Assembly (NCBI RefSeq): GCF_047663525.1
Contig: NC_092606.1
Span: forward strand, 3,222,501-3,286,500
Reading direction: 5' to 3'
DNA: 64,000 nucleotides
Source of the DNA: Anas platyrhynchos
Lineage: Eukaryota > Chordata > Aves > Anseriformes > Anatidae
Part shown: one piece after another, positions 39,727 through 64,000 of the stretch
Layout: each line of letters begins with the position of its first letter
How positions within the stretch are numbered: the first letter of the stretch is position 1
Notes under the pieces: generated by a model
Told to the model about the DNA's origin: nothing
Seen by the model: the letters and a program-made list of their open reading frames with translations, nothing else
Database searches by the model: none
Position numbers and translations under genes: made by a program

Positions 39727-39739
39727 AATAAACAATAAA
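39727..39739 (+). terminator. Paired AATAAA signals antisense to the CLTC promoter
   Basis: AATAAA occurs at 39727-39732 and 39734-39739 on the plus strand, at the edge of the CpG island and pointing away from CLTC. There is no plus-strand gene here. This would fit early polyadenylation of promoter-upstream antisense RNA. That reading is inference only. Confidence 0.4.
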
Positions 39740-41220
39740 AAAAGCATCCCGGGGGGACGGGAGGTGCTCGGTGCCCAGCGTGAGGGTGCGGAGGGGTGTA
39801 GGTGACAGGATACAAATCCACCCTGAGGGAAAGCAGTGCTAATTTGCAGGTTTTTGGCTTTTTAAATCAAAATTCAGGCTCTGGGTTCAGTGAAGGACAG
39901 CCCCTGGCTTCGCCCAAGGCCCCGGTTGCCAGGTGTCCTTCAGGCACTGAGCCCTCACCCTCTCTTCTACTAGGTACATTTAATAGGTTCCAGCCCAAAA
40001 ATGAGGCCCCACAGAGCTGCTGCTCTCTCTGTGAGGAATAACGCTGCCACAGTGCCCCTGAGGGAAGCTCAGGGCTTCTGGGAGCTTATGATGGGGCCAA
40101 AGCCTGTCCTGAGATCATACAGAGATAAAACACTTAATATTTTACACTCAGGGCCAGCGCTTACTTGTAACATCACCTTAGCAGGTAGCTAGGGGCCTGA
40201 AATGCAACTGGAGGAGACACAGCTGCACGTAACTGAGGCTTGAGAGGTGACAGGAGGGGTTCCTGGGCTTTGGAAATTGTCTTACACAAAAGGTGACTTA
40301 CTGCAGATGAAGGAGAGCAAGAAAGGCAAGCTTGCCCCTGAAACTTTATGATGACTAAGCAGCACAAGGCTTTAGGTTGTTTTTTTTCCCCCTCAGCACA
40401 AATACGTAACAAAGTAGCATTTCTTTATATATTCTTTATACACATTAGAAACAGACTTCTCAGACCAAAATCCATACAGCTTAAAAATAACAACCACCAG
40501 ACTCAGAAAAGCATTCCCCTAGGCAGCAGGCCTGCTGACAGACTGCAGGATGGCACCTGGCTGTTTTCTGCCAAATGGAGAACACCACACAGTGCTAAGT
40601 CATCCCTGACAAAAATTAGGCATTGCTGGCAAAAAGGAGAAAACATTTACAAAATACTTTGCGTACAAAGACATCTTCGCTCAGAACCAGCACAATACAC
40701 AGTAGGAACAAGGTCTGTGACTGAACGCACGTAGCAAACGTCCTTTTGATTTTAGATCAAGATGGCTCCATCATTAAAAGAGCACTCCTTACACATTTTT
40801 CCTGAACATCAGATAAGCATTAAGATTGTATAGCCATAGCCATACAAAGTAAAACGAATAAAAAGGGACAGTTCTGCTCCTTTAAAAAAAAAGCATTAAG
40901 AAAATGTTATTAATGAAGACACTGAGCCCTTTCGAAGTCAACTGAATGCCACAGAATTGGCACCACAGTAGGTATCATGTCCTCACCCACAATTCAAGCC
41001 ATGAAATTGCCTGCGACACGTGGCAACAAAATTCATTCTGGTAACTTTTCCTCGCAGAATGCAGCAATGAGGATCACGTCTGTATGCCTCGGCAGCCAAA
41101 CGTACCACAAAGCAGAAGTTCTCCCTCATTCTAGTCACTCATCCTGCATTATGCAAGCATACCCAGAACAACTGCACCGCGCTGCCTTTCCTATTCCTGG
41201 GAGCAGACCAGCCATGAGCA
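39740..41220 (-). other. DHX40: DHX40 3'UTR and short DHX40-CLTC spacer
   Basis: After the DHX40 stop, AT-rich non-coding sequence runs towards the CLTC island. Candidate end signals for DHX40 are the weak AATATA/TATAAA words near 40425-40440 and an ATTAAA at 39979-39984; no AATAAA on the gene strand stands out. So the two same-strand genes are separated by under about 1 kb. No coding exon is seen. Confidence 0.5.
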
Positions 41221-55329
<14,109 letters not shown>

Positions 55330-55660
55330 GGCGGCGGGGGGACCCCCACCCGCCCCCTGCCCCCTGCCCCCCGCCCGCCGCCCGCCGCCCACCTCCCCTC
55401 ACGCGAGCCCCGCCCCCTCGGTGATGTCACCACCCGCGCGGGAGCGGCGCCGCCGCGCGCACAAAGGTGACGCGATGCGGCTCGTCGCCCCGCCCACCCC
55501 ATAAACCACGCCCACTCCTCTAAACCACGCCCACTTGAAGCCACGCCCCCTCTCCACACAGGCCCCGCCTCTCCCCGTGTAGGCCACGCCCCCCTCCTGT
55601 ACAGGCCCCGCCCCTCACAGCCCACCTCCTCCCCTCAGGCAGCCCCACACAGCGCCTCGC
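55330..55660 (-). promoter_or_regulatory. DHX40: DHX40 promoter with CRE-like site and an array of GC/CACGCCC boxes
   Basis: GC-rich sequence just upstream of the DHX40 start. It has a CRE-like TGATGTCA (55422-55429) and a run of Sp/KLF-type boxes: CCACGCCC at 55506, 55525, 55541 and 55584, and GCCCCGCC-type boxes near 55562 and 55604. These six boxes fall in about 110 bp with spacing near 16-23 bp, partly because the first two are copies of a roughly 19-bp unit. There is no TATA box near the ATG. The island spans about 54400-55650. Confidence 0.65.
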
Positions 55661-56078
55661 CCCCCCCCTCCCGCCTCTTGTAACCAAAATGGTTGTTTTT
55701 TACCCCAAATCGCCTAGGAGCCTGGCAGGGGTGAATTACAGTGTGAAATCAGAGGGACTGCAGCGGTTCCCTTGCAGTGCCTGAAATACCCCCTCGCCTT
55801 CCCCGGGGCGTAAGGAGGAGATGTGAGGGAAAATGGCTCAAAACCCCCAAATGTCTCTCAAAAGCACCATTCGGCCACACCAGGCCTGGCATTTCCCCGT
55901 AACGACCGAATTCAGGCATGGCCTGAAGGTGGCAAGCGATGAACGCTGAACACATGAGGCCAGGCTGCAATCCCAGTCCCCAGACTGAGCATGGCTGCGA
56001 CAAATTCCTGCCAATGCACAATTTCTGCACCGTGCTTTGTCTACGCCATGACATCCTTTCCCATATGGGCCCTGAGGG

Positions 56079-56160
56079 TGTCAATGTTTCACCCTCCACT
56101 GGGGTGAGACCCGCACAGATGTTAATGGTTCACCCTCCGTTGGGGTGAGAGCCGCGCCGT
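56079..56160 (+). repeat. 41-bp tandem duplication with an internal hairpin
   Basis: Two diverged copies start at 56079 and 56120, an exact 41-bp offset. Each holds a short hairpin, CACCC then 6-7 nt then GGGTG. No known element or function is recognised. Confidence 0.75.
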
Positions 56161-58930
56161 GCGTTTGTCCTGGTGTCAGCCCGAATTAGGCCACCTACTG
56201 ACTCCATTTACTGCCAGCTGCCTCCCTTCGTGCCTCTGACACAATGGGAGAAATATTCACCTGCTGGCTCAGGCCTCAGCGCGAGGGCTGACCAGGAAAT
56301 GCTTGCGAAGCACTCTAGACCTGGGAAAATATTACCTCAGTCCCCACGGTTGCCAGATTCAGATATTTCTAAAGCCTATAAATATTTGTTTAGTCTGTCT
56401 AGAAACCGGCATGGTAAAGTGGTGGCAGGTAAGATGTTTTCTGCCCTTCCTTATTAATACAGCCAGAGAGAAGAGGTCAGTGCAGGAAGCGTTTCATTAC
56501 AGTGCTACAGCTACAAAGGATACCTGGTGTTGTGTCCCTGGGTTTATTACTCTGAGGGGTTTGCAACAATCTTTGCCCCCCACAAAATAAATAAATAACA
56601 GCAAGACAAATCCCTTCTCCAAAGCTACAAAAACTGTCCACCAGCTGCTGACAAACAATCGGCACGTACTAACATGAAGAGTCATACTTTGGACAGCATT
56701 TAGGCGTTTAGGCATTCTGCTGGTACAGATCTGCCATTTCTGTCTGAGGCTGACCTGTAGCAATTACTGACAGTAACTTCGATGCTGTTCTGTAAGCACA
56801 AGAAGCACATCAGCCTGGCAGTAAGATGGCTCTAACCGTCCTATAGCTCTGATCACTTAGGTACATAATGGAACATGTCAATCTGCTGTATGCTGTTGCA
56901 TCCCTTTGTGAAAGCGTATCGTATTTATTTCCTCACAATGTACTAATGCCGTGTTGCTGCTAGTAACTTGCTCAGTTAATGGTGATCATATACACTGCTT
57001 TACTATTTCCTACTGGAAACTTCAAACACACTTTTTGGTAGTCTTTTACTGATAATTTTTATTACATTATTATATGGTTTTCATAGATACTCATGTATAT
57101 ACGAATGCATGCAGACATGCACATTCTACGTGATTCTATTTAAATCACATACTGCTTTTGGCACGCACAGGGGTAGGTAAGGTTTTTCAATTTTCTTTTT
57201 TTGTCCTCCTAGCCTGGGAATAGCAGATTTGGGTTTAATCAGCCTCTTTGCAGTCCTGAACTTTGCCCTCCTGGAATACAGTGCCATTCATTTAAGGATT
57301 TCCCTCTGTCTAATAAACATTAATGAATCACACTCTACAATTCCCTTGTGATGTTATCTTGGTTTCACAGATGGGGAAAACAGAAACAAATTAAGGGGTC
57401 TGCGCACACCACAAATCAAAGGCAGAGCTGGGAGAAGAACCCAGTAATCCCAGCACAATTCCCTGCTCTAATAACTCTGTAAAAATGCATCTCTACCCAC
57501 ACAGCTGCTCTGTCAGTAACTGTGCTACACAGGGTAGCATGGTGACTTTCAGGCTAGCCAGGAAGACTGAAATTGCTTTTTTCCTAAGGTTTAGCTTTAC
57601 ACATAATTGCAAATTACATGTAAAGGTGATAGAGGGCTGCAGCTCTGCCAGCTTCCTGTACTGAATTACCCCTGAGGATGTCTTTTTTCGTTTCTGAGCA
57701 GAGGATATCTTTTCTCTTCTGACGTGCAGAGAGATAATGGGATATGGTGAATATTCCAATCCCTTGTGGTACACAACAGATTTATTGCTCTTCCCAGAGG
57801 AGAGGCCCAGGTTCCTGAGGAATTTTCTTGTCCTTACTCTGGACAGAGCAGTCCGTTCCACGATGAACATGGCATCCCTTGACGCTTGTGAAGGAAACCA
57901 CATCTATTAATTACACTGAGCAAGTGAAGACCGGTAATTGCTTTGTGCCCGTGGAAAGTAGGGCCATGTTTTAGAAGAAAGATCCCTGAGCTTTAATTTC
58001 ACTACTGACAAAGAGCATAGCCCAATGTTCCCACAAACCGTGCTCCTGTCAGCCGACCAGCAGTTCTTCTGTCAGCCAGGATTTCTGCAGCACTGGCTCT
58101 GAGCTGTTATTGGAAAAGCGTTATTCTTAAAACAGAGAATGAAGGTGTTAGACACAGCAAAAAGCAAAACCCCTTTACACTGCCATCTGCTATCTTAGAA
58201 TGCCTTGCCACAAAACATTTGTGAATCGATAAGTTTTATTTCAAATTTTCCTCCGCTTGTTACAGATCGCTTCTTTCTGAAGACAGGATCAGATGCCTTA
58301 GCCTTTCTCCTGCACACTGAATAGATCTGCCTGGTGCTTAGTTCCACAGAAAACAAGAGCCTACAGTCTGCAAGCACAGCCAGGTTACTCAGAGACGCCT
58401 TTGCAGGTTTCTGCTAAAAAATACTGCAGGGAAGGAGAATGGGGAGGCAGCACTGTGCAGTATGCACTGAGGCCTGTGCCTGCCTGAGGGCACCTGAGGT
58501 TTGCCTGCTCATGGCCACAGCCAGGATCTGGCCCGCAGCAAGACACAGGTGCAGGATCAGGTCTCAACACCCCAGCTCTGCGAACATTTCTGCACAAACC
58601 TTGCTGTGCTCAGTAGAAGAGACCTGGCTTGCCCACTACAAGCCCCGACTGTTTCTCTTAAAACCCTGTTTTCTTTCAAGTTGGTCTATGACGGGCCAGC
58701 AATTAATTTGGTTAATTTACCACCCTCACACGTACTCCTGCATCACCCTTTTTAAATTTAACCACAGTGTCAGACGTGTCAGACCCGCAGCTGTTTCCAA
58801 GGCCGCACACAAGTGATTGCTGCTGCTGCTGCCAGGTGCCAGCGTGCACAAAAAGGTCACGGGCCAGAGGATTCGGCATGGCTCAGCTGTCCTCATTCAC
58901 ACACAAGGCACAGTCTGTCCGTCCGTCTGT

Positions 58931-58955
58931 CTGCCTGCTCATACACAGCAGGCAG
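58931..58955 (+). repeat. 9-bp perfect hairpin beside a GTCT tetranucleotide run
   Basis: CTGCCTGCT (58931-58939) pairs exactly with 58947-58955 across a 7-nt loop. It follows a short GTCY repeat (58915-58930). Probably simple-sequence slippage. Confidence 0.7.
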
Positions 58956-61900
58956 GTGAGGGGCTGAATATTGGGAACGATCCCATGGAAATCGTACAAG
59001 CCACGGGCCTCCACCTGAAGCATTTCCCTGACTCCAGGCCTGCGGTACCTGTGGCACTGAAAGCTGATGGCGATTTTAGGAATGCCTCACACCTACACTT
59101 CTGTTACAGCCCGTGGGAGGCTTCTAATCTTTCTGTGTACTAGGCATGATTATTGTTCTCCTGACTTCCTTATCAGATGTGATAAATCAATAATTTACTC
59201 TACGTTCCCATTAGAGTGCACCACAGCTATGATTATATTTATTCTATGAGTGTAAAGTAAGCAGATATCCTAGCCTGTCTTGGAATTGTCTTCTTGTGTA
59301 TGTGGCAGCACCTCCTACCACACAAAGTAGTTTTATTTCCCCAACTGTTCAATCTAGGACAAAACACTACACTTTTGTTCTATATTAGGACTGCAGCACA
59401 AAGGCAGCTGACTGGTTTCACCAACTCAGTGCTCACGGAGGGGACTGTGGAGGACAAGTTAACCCCTGGCCTGAGCTTTTCTCACAGCAAATCATTAAGA
59501 AAAGCCAGATCTCCTCCATGCTCTCCCAAAATCAGGTGCTGATGAGCTGCATGCACCCACTGCCTTCCTCCTCTTCCTATGACCCACAGGGTCAGATCCA
59601 TCTTCTGCTTCCTTCCGCAGCCTGGCTTTGGAGCGTCTTCTCCCAGTGCGACAGGGTCTCCCTAGAACCATTGGGAAATCTTTTTGGTCAAAATTCCCCT
59701 CATTGCCTTCTGTGGTTGCCTTCATGATACGTTTTCTGGGCCACCATGAGCAGCTCACAGGCTAGGCCCAGCCACCATTGAGGTGTCTCCTTGCCTCAGA
59801 TGCGGCCTTCAGATCCAGAAACAAGGAAATGGGCCTACCAAACAGACCACAAAAAACCTGTATTTCATCTGTGATTCTATGGAGCAGAGGTTGCATTATC
59901 CAATTTGCTCTTGTCCCCATGTTTAACCCTTCAGTATCATCAGCTGTGGATGTCCACAGCACCCAGCAACAAAGGCAGAGCCTACGACAGCCACACACAT
60001 CCCGCTAATGGCTTCGTTCTTCCACCAGCACTGGAAAAAAGCTAAAACAAAACCAAATCCCCAGCCCTGCGTAATTGTGGCCCTGTTATTCATAGATCTT
60101 AAATTGTACTCCTTCATGAATTTTAATGTGCAGTCCATTTTCTCTCCACTAATCCTACATTAGGCTGGAAGCCTTTAAAGACTGAACATTTGCCCTCCTT
60201 AGCTCTTTATTCCCTGCAGCATCGCAGCGCGGTGTCCCAAGGCATTGCCCTTGTCGCAGCTGGTCTGGCAGCTAGGCTCAGCGACATCAAAGTGCTTCCT
60301 TATTAGATACTCCCGTTTCGTGCACCCGTGACAAAAGCAGCTGGCCTGTTGAATAGACACCCTGGGAAGAGCAGCTTATGTATTTTGTCCATGATCTGTT
60401 GGCATGGATATGAGCTGTGCAGCACATTTGAGATAACACCTGCTTGTGAATCTTTAACTCTGCGCTTCTATAAATCTCTTCTTCTACATAATCTCCACGA
60501 GGCACTGGGAACCAGTGAAAGTCCCCTGGGAAGTTCCCCTTTCACAGGAATTGCAGAATTACTGGGTTGTTACTGGTAAGTGACAAAGCACAGTCAGTTG
60601 CACACCGACACAGACCGAAAGGTGCTCAGCAGCCTTATTTCAAATGGCATTTAGATGTGAAAGCCAGACAACCCCATTAGATACTCTAATCTGACCTTCA
60701 GCAAAATGCAATCTGAGCCTGTTATTTCGCTACTAAATTTAGTAATTTGTTCAGCGGAGGTGATTCTTCCAGAGGGAAGATACCGAGGCTTGGTTTGAAA
60801 AGACGACGAAGCAACAGCTTCGTGTGGCGAGCCAGCCGAGTAAAACACTCTGCCAGTCCCGCCCCAAGAGAGACAGTCTGCAGCAGGCCAAGGCAAGGTG
60901 TGCTCTTCTGCAAATTGGTAAGGATATAGCAAGCCCTTCCGTGAGTCTCACAGAGCCTTGTGAGAGGAAAAAGGGATACTGTAAGTTCCTCAACTATAAA
61001 GCTCTAAAAATACAGGATCTTTGATGTATAAATGCATGCTAAGGACCTTTTTGGCCCTGCCTGCAAATGTTCCCAATTCCCACTAATTTCACTTTGCTTG
61101 CAGAACCAGCAGTAATATTCCTTTTCTGAGATATACAGAACATACTCGGTATTTTAATGATTCTGGCCCTGGGGATACTTTGCGCCACACAACATGTGGG
61201 CACAGGCAGAAATGAATCTGACTTAAAATCTGATTTGATTTAAACAACACTGACCTTATGAGAAGTGTGGAGTCCGAACCAGGCCTGCAAATCCCATCTG
61301 TTTCTTATTTCTATAATGGGCAACCTAAAACCCTAAATCCAAACAGCTCTGAGCTTTGAATCCAAATTTTGCAGCTTGAGTCCATTACTAGCAATGACGA
61401 CTGCTAGCCCAGCACAGACTTCCTTCTTAAATTGTACACCGTGATTTATAGCACGACATTAAGCGAAGGAGGCGTACAACAGGTTGGCTAACAGCTAATC
61501 TGAAAGGTGCTTGGAGGCAGAGCCATGGGCTGCTGGATAAGTTGACTGCATATTTGGTCCCCATAAAATTGTTATCACACTGCTCTTGTGCTTTAGTGGT
61601 GTTTTCAGGGTTAACGGATGCTTGAGAACCACTCAAATGTTCCTCTGCTATTAGGAGCTAATGAAAACCTGTGCTATCTCAGCATGTAGTGTTATATTAA
61701 GTTACAGGTTTTGCTGTTTTCTCATCTTTTCTCTCTAGATAAAGTGGAATTTGTTGTCAGAAAGAAGATGTAATCTGTAAAGCAAGCATCTCTTTAGCCT
61801 TTTATGAAAAATAAAAGAGCGGGTATTCAGAAAAATCCTTGCCTCTGTCCTTTAATTCAGAAGAACAAAGATGGTGAAGGCTCTTCTCTGAACATGAGAT

Positions 61901-63845
61901 GAATTTGCCAATACCATTCCCATTAGCACAGAATAAACCCTTTAAATATATAATGGCCTGAGTACAATACAGATTAGAAAAGTAAGTGTGGAACTGTAAG
62001 GGTCCTAATTATTTTTCACCCATCCACCTTTATATTAAACACAAAGTTTTGATGCTTCCCCAGATGCTGGGTGAATTATTGAATATTTTAAGTGATGCTG
62101 TGTTTATAGAGCTGCAATTACTCAGTATCTGCCTTTGTTTGGAGAAGAATCCCTGTCCCTCCTTGCTAATGGCTTCTTCTGATCTCATCCGATATGGAGG
62201 ATTTCCTGGGTATATTAAAAACATTATTCACTCTGCCTTTTTAGCTTAGCCAAAAGATTTAATGACTTCAGCATCAGAACTGTCTGTTTCGCTCTATTTG
62301 ATCTAGACTTACTCAGTGATGACCAATGCTGAGCACTGTGCTTCCCCCATATGTGGAGCTGAAGAACTGAAGGAGATCTTTAACTGGATAGACTACAGAT
62401 TATTTGGGGTAAGAACTCGAGTACTTAGCACAGCTGAGCTGTACTTCCAGGTGTTCAAGGCACTCAGAGGTTTGTACTGCCTTGTCTCACTGCCAGGGCT
62501 GGGGGAGCAGTAGCTGTTTTTTGCACAAGGGACCTTTGTGCTTTACCTGGGCTCCCTGTTACATAGCCCAGCTAAAGCCTGACCCTCCTGAGACCTTGGT
62601 GGTGCAGTGCTGGATCCATCCTGGGCTGGATGGAGCAGGTACCTAAGTCCAGGGCATCTTGCACTGTGTATGAAATGCTCTGCAGCAAGCTGCCCTGTAA
62701 GGGTGTCTCTTGGCGTTTGCGCACAGTCCAGGTTTCCTGACTTAAACACAAGCTTCTTGAGTGACATTCCAAGCCTAAGCAAAAACCACAAAAAGCCAAG
62801 GAGAAATTCAGGCCTGCTGCTCATATGTCCCTTAATCTGGAAAAGCTCAGAAATACAATTCCCTGCACCCTGAAGCAGAACGAAATGACCTTGAAAGAGC
62901 AGCCTGTGTCGGGGATCAGATCTTTTTGCAGCATATGGGATTCCAGTTCAGCCTCTTGCAGACACTGCAGGGCAGCACCCTGCCCCTCTGGCACCGCCGG
63001 GACCACCGGCACTGGGCTTCTTTCCAGAGTATTTGCCACCTGAATCTGTCACTCACTCCAGGATTTAGAACGTCTCCATCACATACAAACCCAGGGTAAA
63101 CCGCGTTGCTGCTGATGATTTCAAATCTGTTATTTTTTTTTCTCTATTCCCCTGCATTTTGAGATGTTTAGTTGAGATGCAGCACCAGATAGACTCCAGT
63201 AAGCTGGTTCATGATGCATTAAAAAATCAGAATTCCTGCTTGCTGGTCCCACCCCTTGCAGTGCAGGACACTGCCTCAGCACACCGCGTGCTGTGGATTT
63301 CAAATCACTGCCGAGTGCTGGGGGATGTGGTCAGATTCCTGTTTGTCTTCTGTTCCAAGGCACGACCAAAAACAAATTATTGTCATATTTCCCCTTTCTT
63401 CAGTGGCCACCCACATGCTTGTGATGCTGCAGCAGTTTTACATGGCACTGCAGGGTGAGCAAAATCAAACTGCAAGCACGACGCACTTATGCATCTGTGC
63501 GACTGAAAATCCATCCATCTGTAATAATTTCCACATGAAAAGCTCATCAGACACGTCTACTACACGCGTTAATAACTCACACTACTGACAGAAATACTGA
63601 TTTTTCCCTAATTAGTTTTTTCTGCCTCGAAATATGGTTTCCTCTGCTTGCTGTGAATTGATCTTTTCACCCCATCTATTTAGCAGATCTACAATTTACT
63701 ATTCAATTAACATTTCACGAATGAGACCAGTTTGTGATGCAGTCACCCACTCCCAGCATGAACTACGGTTTTATGCATTACCCTGGCACCGCTCTGCAAT
63801 CCCCCAGGGCAGTCTTGCACCTCTTCTTCTGATGTCCCCCCCCCA

Positions 63846-63893
63846 AAAAAAACAAACCAAACCAAACCAAACAACAAACAAACAAAAAACAGT
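63846..63893 (+). repeat. A/C-rich simple repeat
   Basis: Low-complexity AAACAAACC-type repeats follow a short C run and then an A run. Nothing else is recognised up to the right edge. Confidence 0.75.
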
Positions 63894-64000
63894 GCAAAAA
63901 CAGGGAGAAATTATTAAGGAAAAAAAAAAAAACCTGGGAGCTGGTGGGCTGCAGGTAGAATTTCACCTTCATAAAATGTTACAGCCAGGAGCAGGGCACA

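Larger units (their letters stand above)
55700..64000. other. Region upstream of DHX40, no gene found
   Basis: 8.3 kb of mainly AT-leaning sequence. I read both strands for exons of the syntenic neighbour YPEL2 and saw no match to its conserved C-terminus. Open frames up to 136 residues (e.g. 57493-57903, minus) have no recognisable motif. It holds a 41-bp tandem duplication (56079-56160), a 9-bp hairpin (58931-58955), and an A/C-rich AAACA/AAACC patch (63846-63893). It may be intergenic, or partly the 3' region of a gene off the right edge. Confidence 0.5.

Noticed and set aside
57493-57903. 136-codon minus-strand frame upstream of DHX40
   Set aside because: No motif or homology I recognise, and no adjoining exons or Kozak context. 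Kept as chance unless transcripts show otherwise.
55700-64000. Possible YPEL2 exons, expected next by synteny
   Set aside because: I looked for its conserved C-terminal coding sequence on the minus strand and found none; the gene may lie beyond the right edge.

Overview
This is a vertebrate nuclear genome segment, almost certainly from a bird. Genes are split by GT-AG introns, three CpG-island promoters are visible, and the only interspersed repeats I recognise are CR1 LINE 3' ends, the main avian retroposon. Introns are compact: the whole clathrin heavy chain coding region spans 28.7 kb. I cannot resolve the species from sequence alone.

Four genes lie here in the order VMP1(-) PTRH2(+) CLTC(-) DHX40(-). 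This is the vertebrate VMP1-PTRH2-CLTC-DHX40 block (human 17q23), read in the opposite direction. 1-6.9 kb: 5' end of VMP1, with a non-coding exon 1 next to PTRH2 and the start-codon exon at 476-578; the rest of the gene is off the left edge. 6.4-7.9 kb: a CpG island with a divergent VMP1/PTRH2 promoter and the complete single-coding-exon PTRH2. 9.1-39.3 kb: complete CLTC. I placed 32 constitutive coding exons by splice-site reading; they join without a frame break into exactly 1675 codons, plus a 21-nt in-frame microexon at 13849-13869. 39.7-55.4 kb: DHX40, 17 coding exons, 733 codons, with a CpG-rich promoter and a G-rich minisatellite in intron 1. 55.7-64 kb: no gene found.

The four products do not form one pathway. 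VMP1 is an ER protein of autophagy and lipid handling. PTRH2 is a mitochondrial-outer-membrane peptidyl-tRNA hydrolase. CLTC forms the clathrin coat. DHX40 is a DEAH-box RNA helicase. What they share is regulatory layout: GC-rich TATA-less promoters with CRE/ETS-type and X-box (RFX-type) motifs.

I found no new multi-gene system. The most interesting signals are small: the CLTC microexon with a TGCATG (RBFOX) hexamer just downstream; six TAACGG words at an exact 9-bp period filling an 86-bp PTRH2 intron; a perfect palindromic X-box near the VMP1/PTRH2 promoter; a 25-nt mononucleotide run serving as a DHX40 polypyrimidine tract; and the DHX40 intron-1 minisatellite. All exon coordinates are hand-read and can be tested with any RNA-seq alignment.
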